NCBI GenBank assembly: GCA_963666575.2
Contig: CAXXYG010000022.1
Span: forward strand, 1 to 64,000
Direction of reading: 5' to 3'
DNA length: 64,000 bases
DNA from: JABMQB01 sp963666575
Lineage (GTDB): Bacteria; Bacteroidota; Bacteroidia; Bacteroidales; Prolixibacteraceae
Shown one piece after another: positions 28,296 through 36,965 of this stretch. Each line of letters starts with the position of its first letter. Within the stretch, counting starts at the first letter, position 1. The position numbers and the translations under genes are program-made. The notes beneath the pieces were generated by a model that saw nothing but the letters and a program-made list of their open reading frames with translations, ran no database searches and was not told where the DNA came from.

Positions 28296-28925
28296 TTATT
28301 CAACACCCCAAACAATTACATTGTTTTCGGTAACAGTATAGTTTAATAAAATTGTTTGTTTTTTATTATGAACAGCCAGTTCAGCTGTTAAAGACCCTTC
28401 ATTTATGCCTTTTTCAGAACAGATAAAAATTTGTTTTCTGAAATCGATACCCTGCGAGGATGATAACTTAAAAACTGCCTCTTTAGCACACCAATATAAC
28501 AATGTGTTAAAATGTTGATCAGTTGATTTTAGGATATCAGCCGATTCATTTTCCGATAAAAACTTATGCGCCACTTTCTCAACTTTCCGATCAGTGGTTT
28601 CTACATCTATCCCCGCTGGATTATCATTTAAAATCAGCGCAACCATATTTTTTGAATGGGAAATGCTGATGTGTTTTGATGAATTTTTTAAGTATGGCCG
28701 ACCATCGCTGTGGTAAAAAACTGTTGTGTAGGCACCTGTTAATTCTTTTAAAAGTGCCCTGGTGCATAAAAACTCTACTTGACGGTGTGGCGGCTTTATG
28801 GTGGCGAAGGTTATTAAATCAGCCGATTTTCCGGGAATCAGGTTTTGAAAATCAGAAGGGAGCTCAGTGATTTTCCACAATCCGATTATTCCTCCCTTGA
28901 TGGTTATTTTTTTTAGAAGTGGCAT
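28296..28925 (-). CDS. 4'-phosphopantetheinyl transferase superfamily protein
   Basis: Transfers the phosphopantetheine arm of CoA to a carrier-protein Ser. Sfp/AcpT-type motifs are visible: SISHSKNMVALIL (substrate-binding His), GIDVETTDRKVEKVAHKFLS (Mg-binding Asp and Glu) and LLYWCAKEAVFKL (the WxxKEAxxK block). Length of 209 residues suits the Sfp-like two-lobed type rather than the short AcpS. The ATG follows directly on the gldD stop codon (TAA then ATG), so translation is probably coupled. The target carrier protein is not in the window; the fatty-acid ACP is the default guess. Confidence 0.9.
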   Translation of the reverse strand: MPLLKKITIKGGIIGLWKITELPSDFQNLIPGKSADLITFATIKPPHRQVEFLCTRALLKELTGAYTTVFYHSDGRPYLKNSSKHISISHSKNMVALILNDNPAGIDVETTDRKVEKVAHKFLSENESADILKSTDQHFNTLLYWCAKEAVFKLSSSQGIDFRKQIFICSEKGINEGSLTAELAVHNKKQTILLNYTVTENNVIVWGVE

Positions 28926-29528
28926 TTATTTCCAGGATGTAGATTCAATTAAACGAATTACATCGGGGCGTAAAAAATCAATTACCGGCTTTAGTGAGTC
29001 ACGATTTGGAATTTCCCGAATATAAAGTGCGCCCCGAAGAAAATGTTTGGTACTATCAGTTAAATAAAACTGAATGGGTGAGGCGGCATTTCCATCAATC
29101 AGGTAAATGGTTCCGTACACCTTTTTTTGAGGATTAATATAAAGGCGTTCCTCAATTGCATCAGCTTTAACCGAATGTTTATAGGCAAAACTCCGTGAAT
29201 CTTCAGTGAGGCTTAAAAAACTATTTTTTAATGATTGATTTATTCCAGGTGTGTCGATTGTTTTGTAGGTAATATGTATGTCCGATTTATTTTCAGTAAA
29301 GCTGATATTTATATCAAAAGGTCCGGCGTTATTATCCTTATCGGCACTGGTTTTGGAATAATCAGGAACGTCAAATGAATAAGGGGAATTATCGGGAGAA
29401 TAATTGTGGTACTGCTTTTCAGGGAAATCAATCCTGAAAAATCCCCTTGGTTTGGGTGTGTATGTATTGGTACATCCCATAATAAATAACAGGTGAATAA
29501 ATAAAATTATTTTCTGATCGATTTTCAT
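28926..29528 (-). CDS. gldD: Gliding motility lipoprotein GldD
   Basis: A lipoprotein needed for gliding and T9SS function in Bacteroidota. The frame is open to 29582, but the ATG at 29528 is chosen. It gives a proper lipoprotein signal (MKIDQKIILFIHLLFIMGC) and avoids overlapping the end of gldE. The mature protein begins TNTYTPKPRGFFRIDFPEKQ, the recognisable GldD start. The rest shows the family pattern (YSFDVPDYS, HITYKTID, FYLTDSTKHFLRGALYI). It lies in the conserved order mutY-ssb-gldE-gldD. Presence of gldD and gldE agrees with the T9SS sorting domains on proteins elsewhere in the window. Confidence 0.94.
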   Translation of the reverse strand: MKIDQKIILFIHLLFIMGCTNTYTPKPRGFFRIDFPEKQYHNYSPDNSPYSFDVPDYSKTSADKDNNAGPFDINISFTENKSDIHITYKTIDTPGINQSLKNSFLSLTEDSRSFAYKHSVKADAIEERLYINPQKKVYGTIYLIDGNAASPIQFYLTDSTKHFLRGALYIREIPNRDSLKPVIDFLRPDVIRLIESTSWK

Positions 29529-29568
29529 ATATCCAAAATATGTTTTGTCAAACGTAAAACGGGCCGAT

Positions 29569-30888
29569 TTATTTAATTTCAACTTTTATTTTTTCTATCC
29601 GCCTGTTATTAACTGCATCAATGGTGAATAAGAAGTTTTTACATGTTATTTTTTCATTTAATGTCGGAATTTTTCCTTTTAATTCAAGAATCAGGCCAGC
29701 TAAAGTATCAGCGTCTCCTTTAACATCATCGAAAATAGTATCATCGGCATTTATTACTTTATAAAAATCGACCAGCATTATTTTCCCATCAAACAGGTAA
29801 CTTGTTTCAGTAAGTTTTGTGAAAAACACATCGTCATCATCAAATTCGTCAGCAATATCGCCAACAATTTCCTCCAGAATATCTTCGAGGGTTATTATTC
29901 CTGCCGAACCACCATATTCATCAACAACAATTGCCAGGTGCACTTTTCTTGTCCTGAATTCTTCCAATAAAACATTTATTTTTTTTGTTTCAGGAACATA
30001 AAAAGGAGGCCTTATAATCGACTGCCATTTAAAAGTATTTCCTTTATGAGTATGGGGCAATAAATCTTTTATATACAGAATTCCAGTTACCTGGTCGAAC
30101 GATTTGGAATAAACAGGAATGCGAGAATAACCCGATTCGTCAATAATTTTTATGACTTCGGTAAAGCTTGTAATTGTGTTAATGGCAACCACATCAACCC
30201 GGGGCTTCATTATTTCGGCAACGCTCCGGTTTCCAAATTTTACAATTCCTTCCAGAATTTCTTTTTCGTCAGATAGTTCTTTATCGGATGTTAGTTGAAG
30301 CGCATTGGAGATATCGTCTATCGAGATGTTTTTTTTGTGTTTTTTAAGTTTTCTGTTTACAAAAGATGTAGAGGAAATAAGAAGCGAATTTATGGGGCGG
30401 AACATTTTTTCGAGTACAAAAAGTGGGAGTGCCATAAACCGGGCAAATTTTAAAGGGTGGTGCGTAGCATACACTTTAGGTACTATTTCGCCAAAAAGGA
30501 GCAGTAAAAAGGTTATCAGAACCACTTGAATTAATAATTCCAATACATATGAATTGCTAAAATCAACCACATGGGAAGTTACATAAGCCGATAGTATTAT
30601 AACTCCAACATTAACAAAGTTGTTGGCAACCAGTATAGTTGCAAGTAATTTTTCAGGCGATTCGAGGTGGTGAATAATTTTTTTGCTGGTTTTGTTTTTG
30701 CTTTTTAATAATTTTTCCTGAGTTTCGGGATTTAACGAAAAGTAGGCCACTTCCGACCCACTAATCATTGCCGATAGTATTAGTAATAATACTACCACAA
30801 ACATTCCGATAACAATTTCAAAAGATATTTTATAAAATTGAACATCCCAAAAAGATGGGTCTGCAGCGATAAAAAAGTCAGTTTCCAA
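29569..30888 (-). CDS. gldE: Gliding motility-associated protein GldE (DUF21/CBS/CorC family)
   Basis: A hemolysin C/CNNM-like membrane protein. The DUF21 membrane domain (about residues 20-190) has several helices (IVIGMFVVVLLLILSAMISG). A CBS pair spans about 215-335 (IMKPRVDVVAINT, YSRIPVYSKSFDQVTGILYI, IVVDEYGGSAGIITLEDIL), and a CorC/HlyC C-terminal domain follows (SYLFDGKIMLVDFYKVI). It partners functionally with GldD in flavobacterial gliding. The family otherwise handles divalent cations, but that activity is not shown for GldE. It follows ssb by 17 bases, and gldD begins 40 bases after its stop. Confidence 0.94.
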   Translation of the reverse strand: METDFFIAADPSFWDVQFYKISFEIVIGMFVVVLLLILSAMISGSEVAYFSLNPETQEKLLKSKNKTSKKIIHHLESPEKLLATILVANNFVNVGVIILSAYVTSHVVDFSNSYVLELLIQVVLITFLLLLFGEIVPKVYATHHPLKFARFMALPLFVLEKMFRPINSLLISSTSFVNRKLKKHKKNISIDDISNALQLTSDKELSDEKEILEGIVKFGNRSVAEIMKPRVDVVAINTITSFTEVIKIIDESGYSRIPVYSKSFDQVTGILYIKDLLPHTHKGNTFKWQSIIRPPFYVPETKKINVLLEEFRTRKVHLAIVVDEYGGSAGIITLEDILEEIVGDIADEFDDDDVFFTKLTETSYLFDGKIMLVDFYKVINADDTIFDDVKGDADTLAGLILELKGKIPTLNEKITCKNFLFTIDAVNNRRIEKIKVEIK

Positions 30889-30905
30889 TTTAAGATGGTT
30901 TCAAT

Positions 30906-31355
30906 TTAGAATGGTAAATCATCATCATCAGCAGCATTCGATAAATCAGGCTCAGCTGTTTTAGTTGGTGCATTGCTGTTAGTGTTTTGATTTTGTTCTT
31001 GTGCGGGAGCCGCTCCTGGCTGGTCATCACGTTTTCCTAACAATTGCATGGTATCACCGTATATTTCGGTCATGTAGCGTTTGTTGCCATCTTTATCTTC
31101 GTAATTACGGGTTCGGATACGTCCTTCAATAAATAACTGTTTCCCTTTTGTTACATATTTTTCGGCTACTTCGGCTAAACCACGCCACAATACAATATTG
31201 TGCCATTCGGTAGTAGTTATCCTTTCGCCATTTTTTGCGGTATACGATTCGGAAGTCGCCAATGGGAAATTCGCTACTGCAACTCCTGAATCAAGATGCC
31301 TTACTTCCGGGTCTTTTCCTACGTTTCCTATTAAAATAACTTTATTTACTGCCAT
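30906..31355 (-). CDS. ssb: Single-stranded DNA-binding protein
   Basis: Binds single-stranded DNA in replication and repair. The OB-fold covers about residues 1-110 (MAVNKVILIGNVGKDPEVRH, TEWHNIVLWRGLAEVAEKYV, LFIEGRIRTRNYEDKDGN). A Gln/Asn-rich linker and the acidic tip DDDDLPF follow, which docks repair and replication partners. Length 149 is usual. It lies 76 bases after mutY in an order conserved across Bacteroidota. Confidence 0.97.
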   Translation of the reverse strand: MAVNKVILIGNVGKDPEVRHLDSGVAVANFPLATSESYTAKNGERITTTEWHNIVLWRGLAEVAEKYVTKGKQLFIEGRIRTRNYEDKDGNKRYMTEIYGDTMQLLGKRDDQPGAAPAQEQNQNTNSNAPTKTAEPDLSNAADDDDLPF

Positions 31356-31431
31356 TGTCTATTTTTTTATGGGTTTTGATTTTTAATATACGAAATAATC
31401 ACTTGTTTATTCAATCTTTTTTTAAACAGTA

Positions 31432-32493
31432 TTATCCATTGTACCACTCCAGTTCCTGAAAAAACTTTTCAATTAACCGTGGGACAGCAAATTTATGAAT
31501 ATCTTTCTTATTTACTTTCATTAATGGTGAAGGAAATTTAATTTTAGTTTTAATATGTACATATATTAACCTGGCAGTTATTTTCTGATGACTTAAAATA
31601 TGTGTTAATGGTTTACTGATATTGTTTATATTAAAATCGGCTCCACGAAAAAACGATTGGAATTCCTCTCCCGAAATAAGTTGTTTACTACTATTGTATG
31701 AAGGTGTTTCGATGAGGGGCAATTCATAAAGGTTTTTCCAGATATCATTATTTGTCCTTTTTTGAATGTAAATAGAATTGCCTTCCTCAATTAGCAGGTA
31801 ATAAAAATAGCGGTTGGCCTGTTTAGTTTTTTTTGATTTAACAGGAAGTGTTTTTATATTTTTATCGGCAAATGCGCTGCAAGAATCAATTAAGGGGCAC
31901 AAATGGCATTGAGGATTTACAGGGATACATTGTAATGCTCCGAATTCCATCATAGCTTGATTGTGTGTGCCAGGGTCCTTTGTATTTAATAGTTGTTCTG
32001 CCAATTCCGAAAAGTGTTTTTTTCCAATGGCCGAATCGATAGGAATATCTATTCCAAAGTAGCGTGACAAAAGCCGGTATACATTTCCATCAACAGCAGG
32101 GTAGGGAAGTCCATATGCCATGGATGTTATGGCAGCAGCAGTATATGGCCCAATACCTTTTAATTTTAACACTTGTCCATAATTGGTAGGGAATTCCGAA
32201 TTATAAGAATTAACAATTATTTTAGCAGTAAAATGTAAATTGCGTGCCCGAGAATAATAACCTAATCCCTGCCACAGTTTTAATACCTCGTCTTCAGGAG
32301 ATGAAGCCAGGAATTCAACAGTTGGGAATTGTTCGATAAACCGGTGGTAATAATTAAGTCCCTGCGATATTTGGGTTTGTTGAAGAATAATTTCAGAAAT
32401 CCATATTTTATATGGATCTTTTGTTTTTCGCCAGGGTAAATCCCGTTTGTTTTTTTTGTACCAATGGTTAATAATTGACGAAAAATGAGTCAT
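31432..32493 (-). CDS. mutY: A/G-specific adenine DNA glycosylase
   Basis: Removes adenine mispaired with 8-oxoguanine. The N-terminal HhH-GPD fold shows WISEIILQQTQIS (catalytic Glu), the helix-hairpin-helix LKGIGPYTAAAITSMAYG and PAVDGNVYRLLSR (catalytic Asp). An iron-sulfur loop with C-X6-C-X2-C-X5-C spacing follows (CIPVNPQCHLCPLIDSC). The C-terminal NUDIX-like 8-oxoG recognition domain occupies about residues 235-345. Length of 353 is normal. It is the first gene of the seven-gene minus-strand operon and diverges from the HU gene across 136 bases. Confidence 0.96.
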   Translation of the reverse strand: MTHFSSIINHWYKKNKRDLPWRKTKDPYKIWISEIILQQTQISQGLNYYHRFIEQFPTVEFLASSPEDEVLKLWQGLGYYSRARNLHFTAKIIVNSYNSEFPTNYGQVLKLKGIGPYTAAAITSMAYGLPYPAVDGNVYRLLSRYFGIDIPIDSAIGKKHFSELAEQLLNTKDPGTHNQAMMEFGALQCIPVNPQCHLCPLIDSCSAFADKNIKTLPVKSKKTKQANRYFYYLLIEEGNSIYIQKRTNNDIWKNLYELPLIETPSYNSSKQLISGEEFQSFFRGADFNINNISKPLTHILSHQKITARLIYVHIKTKIKFPSPLMKVNKKDIHKFAVPRLIEKFFQELEWYNG

Positions 32494-32571
32494 ATTTTGC
32501 TAACTAATTTAAAATCTTGACAAAAAACGAAATTTATTTCTCATTCATGCTAAAATATTTTAAAATATTTA

Positions 32572-32579
32572 TATTTTTG
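32572..32579 (+). promoter_or_regulatory. Candidate -7 element of the HU operon
   Basis: TATTTTTG matches the Bacteroidota -7 consensus TAnnTTTG about 50 bases before the HU start codon. A convincing -33 TTTG at the right distance is not visible. Confidence 0.4.
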
Positions 32580-32629
32580 CACACCGATGAATTTGAATTT
32601 AATTTGTTGATAACTAAATAGATTTAGCG

Positions 32630-32914
32630 ATGACAAAAGCAGACATTGTAAACGAAATTTCGAAAAACACAGGTATTGAGAAGGTAACTGTTCAAAAAAC
32701 AGTAGAAGCCTTAATGGAAACAGTGAAGGATTCTTTAGTAGAAGGTAAGAATGTATATCTTAGAGGATTTGGTAGTTTTGTAGTGAAGAAAAGAGCCGAA
32801 AAAACAGCCAGGAATATTTCTAAAAATACAACGATTATCATTCCAGAACATCACATTCCTTCTTTTAAGCCTGCAAAGACTTTCGTTTCAAAAGTAAAAA
32901 ACAACGTAAAATAA
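32630..32914 (+). CDS. HU/IHF-family DNA-binding protein
   Basis: A small nucleoid protein that bends DNA. It shows the start TKADIVNEISKNTGI, the dimer core LRGFGSFVVKKRAEKTARN and the DNA-intercalating arm with HIPSFKPAKTF at the C-terminus. The usual RNP-type tip is replaced by NTTIIIPEHHIP, as is common in Bacteroidota relatives. At 94 residues it is a full-length HU. It starts the plus-strand cluster HU, 30-residue basic protein, RNase G, an arrangement found in many Bacteroidota genomes. Confidence 0.95.
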   Translation: MTKADIVNEISKNTGIEKVTVQKTVEALMETVKDSLVEGKNVYLRGFGSFVVKKRAEKTARNISKNTTIIIPEHHIPSFKPAKTFVSKVKNNVK

Positions 32915-32921
32915 TTTTATT

Positions 32922-33014
32922 ATGCCAAGCGGAAAAAAAAGGAAAAGACATAAGATGGCTACGCACAAGCGTAAAAAGAGATTAAGGAAAAACAGGCACA
33001 AGAAAAAGAAATAA
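32922..33014 (+). CDS. 30-residue very basic AURKAIP1/COX24-like protein
   Basis: A short frame seven bases after the HU stop codon begins MPSGKKRKRHKMATHKRKKR and ends in KNRHKKKK; 20 of its 30 residues are Lys or Arg. The pattern HKMATHKRKKRLRK matches the small Bacteroidota proteins annotated with the COX24 C-terminal/AURKAIP1 domain, the domain of the mitochondrial ribosome protein mS38. A role as a small ribosomal-subunit protein is therefore likely but inferred. Its place between HU and rng is conserved in the phylum. It is easily missed by gene callers because of its size. Confidence 0.85.
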   Translation: MPSGKKRKRHKMATHKRKKRLRKNRHKKKK

Positions 33015-33046
33015 TTTCTTGTAACTTTTTCTATCTTTTATTTAAG

Positions 33047-33085
33047 TATTAAACCTAAAGTTCGAGACGGATTTTAGGTTTAATA
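33047..33085 (+). promoter_or_regulatory. Hairpin in the RNase G leader
   Basis: Arms TATTAAACCTAAA (33047-33059) and TTTAGGTTTAATA (33073-33085) are a perfect 13-base inverted repeat with a 13-base loop. It lies between the basic micro-protein gene and the rng start codon at 33142. No U-run follows, so a plain terminator is unlikely. A processing site, a stabilising stem or autoregulation by RNase G is possible. Confidence 0.7.
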
Positions 33086-33141
33086 TATTTAGTAAGTATC
33101 ATTTATTGAACTCTATATTATCGTACAATTAAAAATTAGAT

Positions 33142-34692
33142 GTGAGTAGCGACTTAATTATTGATGTTTCTCCATCCGAATTAGTAATTGCCTTACTCGA
33201 AAACAAAAAACTGGTAGAACTTACCAGGGAAAAAAGCGGGGCGAAGTTTGCCGTAGGTGACATATACCTTGGCAAGGTGAAAAAAATAATGCCCAGCTTA
33301 AATGCTGCGTTTATTGATGTAGGTTACGAAAAAGATGCATTTTTGCATTACCTTGACATGGGGCCGCAGTTTGCAACACTGAATAAGTTTTTGCGAATTG
33401 CTTCTTCCCGAAAAAACAGAATTTCTTCCCTTTCAAAAATTCATTCTGAACCCGACATTAACAAAGAAGGTAAAGTAGGTGAAATATTGAAAGTTGGTCA
33501 GAAAATTGTGGTGCAGGTTGCTAAAGAACCCATTTCAACTAAAGGCCCAAGATTAACTTCCGAAATTTCGATTGCCGGAAGGTACATGGTTTTGATGCCA
33601 TTTAGTGAAAAAATTTCTGTTTCTCAGAAAATTAAATCAACCGAAGAAAAAAACAGGCTTAAAAAACTTGTTCAAAGTATCCGCCCTAAAAAATATGGTG
33701 TGATAATTCGCACGGCAGCTGAAAATATCAGAGTTGCCGACCTTGACAAGGAATTAAGGCGTTTGGTTGATAAATGGGAAACAACTTTTCAGAAATTAAA
33801 ACGGGTTTATCCACCATCGTTATTGGTGGGCGAAATGGACCGTACCACAGCATTATTGCGTGATATTTATCACACAAAGTTTAACAGTATTATTGTGAAT
33901 GATTTAGTCGTATGTAATGAATTAAGTGATTACATAGGCACCATCGAGCCAGATAAAAAGAAACTGGTGAAACATTATACCGGGGCCGCCCCGATTTTTG
34001 AACATTATAGCATTGAAAAACAAATCAAAGCTTCGTTCGGGAAAACAGTATCGTTTCGAAATGGTTCCTATTTAATCATTGAGCATACCGAAGCATTTCA
34101 CGTTATTGATGTTAACAGCGGAAACAGGTCGAAAGCCGGACTTGACCAGGAAACAAATGCCCTGGAAGTCAATATGGCAGCCTGTGAAGAGATTGCAAGG
34201 CAATTACGATTGAGAGACATGGGAGGCATAATTGTCATAGATTTTATTGACATGCATTCCTCAGCCAATCGCCACAAAATGTTCGAGTACATGAAAGAGG
34301 CGATGGCAAGTGACAGAACTAAGCACAACATCCTGCCTTTAAGCAAGTTTTGCCTTTTACAAATTACCAGGCAAAGGGTTCGGCCCGAACAACATATTGA
34401 AACAGCCGAAGTATGCCCTACTTGTAAAGGATCAGGAGAAATAGTGCCCACTGTACTTTTTGCCGACGATTTAAGTAACAAAATTGTTTATGTTATTAAA
34501 GACTTAAACAAAAAAAAGTTGGTTTTAAAAGTACATCCCTACGTAGCAGCGTACCTTACGAAAGGTATAAATTCGATTCGTTTTAAATGGTTTAAAAAAT
34601 TCTTCAGGTGGATAAAAATTGAACAAAACAATTCTTACTCATTTCTTGAATACCACGTTTATGACGAAAACCAGGAAGAAATTAAAATTTAA
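33142..34692 (+). CDS. rng: Ribonuclease E/G family endoribonuclease
   Basis: Single-strand-specific endoribonuclease for rRNA maturation and mRNA decay. The start is GTG at 33142; the ATG two bases earlier runs straight into a stop. The protein opens SSDLIIDVSPSELVIALLEN as in Bacteroidota homologues. An S1 domain (about residues 35-130, GDIYLGKVKKIMPSLNAAFIDVG) contains an insert. Catalytic DNase I-like motifs follow with Mg-binding Asp in FHVIDVNSGN and GIIVIDFIDM. The zinc-link CPTCKGSG (two Cys) is near residue 430. At 516 residues it matches RNase G rather than the longer RNase E. A clear terminator follows at 34697. Confidence 0.95.
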   Translation: MSSDLIIDVSPSELVIALLENKKLVELTREKSGAKFAVGDIYLGKVKKIMPSLNAAFIDVGYEKDAFLHYLDMGPQFATLNKFLRIASSRKNRISSLSKIHSEPDINKEGKVGEILKVGQKIVVQVAKEPISTKGPRLTSEISIAGRYMVLMPFSEKISVSQKIKSTEEKNRLKKLVQSIRPKKYGVIIRTAAENIRVADLDKELRRLVDKWETTFQKLKRVYPPSLLVGEMDRTTALLRDIYHTKFNSIIVNDLVVCNELSDYIGTIEPDKKKLVKHYTGAAPIFEHYSIEKQIKASFGKTVSFRNGSYLIIEHTEAFHVIDVNSGNRSKAGLDQETNALEVNMAACEEIARQLRLRDMGGIIVIDFIDMHSSANRHKMFEYMKEAMASDRTKHNILPLSKFCLLQITRQRVRPEQHIETAEVCPTCKGSGEIVPTVLFADDLSNKIVYVIKDLNKKKLVLKVHPYVAAYLTKGINSIRFKWFKKFFRWIKIEQNNSYSFLEYHVYDENQEEIKI

Positions 34693-34696
34693 GATC

Positions 34697-34727
34697 AGCC
34701 GCTCCAATTCTGGAGCGGCTTTTTTTT
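34697..34727 (+). terminator. Intrinsic terminator after rng
   Basis: A perfect 10-base stem (AGCCGCTCCA with TGGAGCGGCT) around the loop ATTC is followed directly by eight T. It lies 5 bases after the rng stop codon and ends the HU-rng transcript. Confidence 0.95.
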
Positions 34728-34763
34728 ACCTAAAAAGTTGTTAAAGACAAGTTAATTGTCACC

Positions 34764-34800
34764 TTTTTGCCAATATTATGTGTTAAAACCTGTAGTTTTG
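34764..34800 (+). promoter_or_regulatory. Candidate promoter of the DsbD-family gene
   Basis: TAGTTTTG (34793-34800) fits the TAnnTTTG -7 consensus, with TTTTTG (34764-34769) 23 bases upstream as a possible -33. The predicted start would leave a leader of about 165 bases before ATG 34971, longer than usual and without an obvious riboswitch fold. No gene is seen in 34728-34970. Confidence 0.4.
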
Positions 34801-34970
34801 ACACTGTGAATATTTTGGAACACGAATTGTATACATATATGTGTATTTGTAAATATGTGTTTGGTTTTTTTGGATAAAGAGCCACAACTAAAATAATCCG
34901 ATTCGTTGTTATAATAGAATGATTAAATTATATTCGGTGAATCATAGTTTCAAATGAAGCAATAAATGAT

Positions 34971-36902
34971 ATGAAAAGAAAATATTTATTTTTATTAGTA
35001 TTTGTTCTGACAGGTTTTATGGTAAACGCTCAAATAATTGAGCCCATAAAATGGTCGTATAGTTCAGAGCAAAATGGAAATGAAATCGACCTGGTTTTTA
35101 CTGCAACAATCGATAAAGGTTGGCATTTGTATGACACATACCTTCCTGAGGGTGGGCCAATTCCTACTTCGATAATGTTTGAAGATTCATCAAAATTCGA
35201 ATTTGTAGGTGAATTATTAAAATCGCCCGAACCCGAAGAACATTACGATAAAACGTTTATGTTGAACCTGCGCTATTTTAGTATTACTGCTGAATTGCGG
35301 CAAAAAATAAAATTAAATACTACCGATCCTGTTGAAATAAAAGGAAGTGTTAATTTTATGGGGTGCGACGATGAAACCTGTTTGCCTCCGAATGACGCTG
35401 ATTTTTCGTTTCAGTTTAATCAGGATAATAAAACAGAATTAATTAGTGAAGTAAAAACAACAAACATGGATTCTCCGAGTAGTGGAGGGCAGTCGTTGTT
35501 GATATTTATACTTATATCGTTGGTTGCAGGGCTTGCTGCTGTGCTAACTCCATGTGTATTCCCGATGATTCCCATGACCGTATCATTTTTTATGCGTGGT
35601 AGCGATAACCGGGGGAAAGCAATTAAAACGGCCTTATTCTTTGGCGGTTCAATTGTAGCTATTTTTACTTTATTAGGTGCCTTGTTCTCATTCGGAATTT
35701 TTGGGCCAAATGTCGGAAGTATACTTAGTACTCACTGGATTCCAAATTCGCTGTTCTTTGTTTTATTCCTGATTTTTGCCATCTCATTTTTTGGGGCATT
35801 TGAAATAATGATGCCCAGTAGCCTCATTAATAAAACCGATGCCAAAGCCGATAAAGGTGGAATGATTGGTGCCTTTTTTATGGCACTAACTACTGTAATT
35901 GTATCTTTTTCATGTACCGGCCCATTTATTGGAGCTTTGATTATACAAGCGGTGCAGGGTGGGGGTTTACGTCCTTTGATCGGTATGTTCGCATTTGGAT
36001 TGGCGTTTGCAACTCCTTTTACTCTATTGGCTATTTTCCCATCGGCACTTAATAAGCTGCCTAAATCAGGTGGTTGGCTTAATTCTATTAAAGTTGTATT
36101 TGCTTTTATTTTATTGGCCTTTGGCCTGAAATTCCTAAGTAACATCGATCAGGTATATGGATTAGGTTTGTTAAACCGTGACTTATATCTGGCAATATGG
36201 ATTGTATTGTTTTTCTTTTTAGGATTGTACTTTCTGGGGAAAATCAAATTTGCACACGATAGCGATATGCCTCACCTTGGTGTTGGTCGGATGTTTTTAT
36301 CTTTAATAACATTTACCTTTGTTATTTACCTGTTTACTGGCTTATTAGGAGCACCGTTGAATGGAATATCAGCATTAATTCCTCCAGCTTCTGAAAACAG
36401 GATGCATACACAAATAATACACTCATCGGGTAGTTTACAGGCAACCGAATTGTGTGGCCCAGCCAAATATGCCGATAAATTACATTTGCCTCATGGTTTG
36501 CCAGGCTATTTTGATTATGAGCAGGGAGTTGATTGTGCAAAAGAACAAAACAAACCTGCATTTGTGGTGTTTAAAGGCCATGCTTGTGCCAATTGTAAAA
36601 AAATGGAAAATTCGGTATGGGCCGATCCTGAAGTATTAAATCTGCTGGCCGAAAAATTTGTTGTGGTTGGATTATATACTGATGACCGTACTAAATTACC
36701 AGAAAATGAAGTGTTTGTTTCGGATGTTGACGGGAAAGAAAAAAATAACATTGGCAAACAAAACCTTGATATTTTAATTGGAAAATACCAAACCAACAGT
36801 ATTCCCAACCATGTGATTATTATGCCCGATGGAACTGAATACAGGCTGGGTGTAACTTTTGATACCGAAGAATTTAAAGCATATTTAAAGCAAGCTTTGT
36901 AA
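34971..36902 (+). CDS. DsbD-family thiol:disulfide interchange protein
   Basis: Carries reducing power across the inner membrane to periplasmic proteins. After a signal peptide (ending MVNAQ) comes an N-terminal immunoglobulin-like DsbD-alpha/DsbC-corrector domain (about residues 25-155), including the MGCDDETCLPP cysteine pair. The eight-helix CcdA/DsbD core (about 170-460) has the membrane cysteines in LTPCVFPMIPMT and SFSCTGPFIGAL. The C-terminal thioredoxin-like domain carries GHACANCKKME (CxxC). Length 643 is typical of Bacteroidota members. It stands alone between two hairpin terminators. Substrates could include cytochrome c assembly proteins or secreted disulfide proteins. Confidence 0.94.
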   Translation: MKRKYLFLLVFVLTGFMVNAQIIEPIKWSYSSEQNGNEIDLVFTATIDKGWHLYDTYLPEGGPIPTSIMFEDSSKFEFVGELLKSPEPEEHYDKTFMLNLRYFSITAELRQKIKLNTTDPVEIKGSVNFMGCDDETCLPPNDADFSFQFNQDNKTELISEVKTTNMDSPSSGGQSLLIFILISLVAGLAAVLTPCVFPMIPMTVSFFMRGSDNRGKAIKTALFFGGSIVAIFTLLGALFSFGIFGPNVGSILSTHWIPNSLFFVLFLIFAISFFGAFEIMMPSSLINKTDAKADKGGMIGAFFMALTTVIVSFSCTGPFIGALIIQAVQGGGLRPLIGMFAFGLAFATPFTLLAIFPSALNKLPKSGGWLNSIKVVFAFILLAFGLKFLSNIDQVYGLGLLNRDLYLAIWIVLFFFLGLYFLGKIKFAHDSDMPHLGVGRMFLSLITFTFVIYLFTGLLGAPLNGISALIPPASENRMHTQIIHSSGSLQATELCGPAKYADKLHLPHGLPGYFDYEQGVDCAKEQNKPAFVVFKGHACANCKKMENSVWADPEVLNLLAEKFVVVGLYTDDRTKLPENEVFVSDVDGKEKNNIGKQNLDILIGKYQTNSIPNHVIIMPDGTEYRLGVTFDTEEFKAYLKQAL

Positions 36903-36924
36903 AATCTCAAAAATTATATATACG

Positions 36925-36957
36925 ATGCCATCTTTTAAAAAGGGTGGCATTTTTTTT
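36925..36957 (+). terminator. Intrinsic terminator after the DsbD-family gene
   Basis: A stem built on ATGCCA and TGGCAT, extended by wobble and A-T pairs (36925-36950), is followed by a T-run to 36957. It ends 23-55 bases after the stop codon and lies just before the convergent AsmA-like gene. On the minus strand no T-run follows, so it serves mainly the plus strand. Confidence 0.85.
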
Positions 36958-36965
36958 AGAATAAA

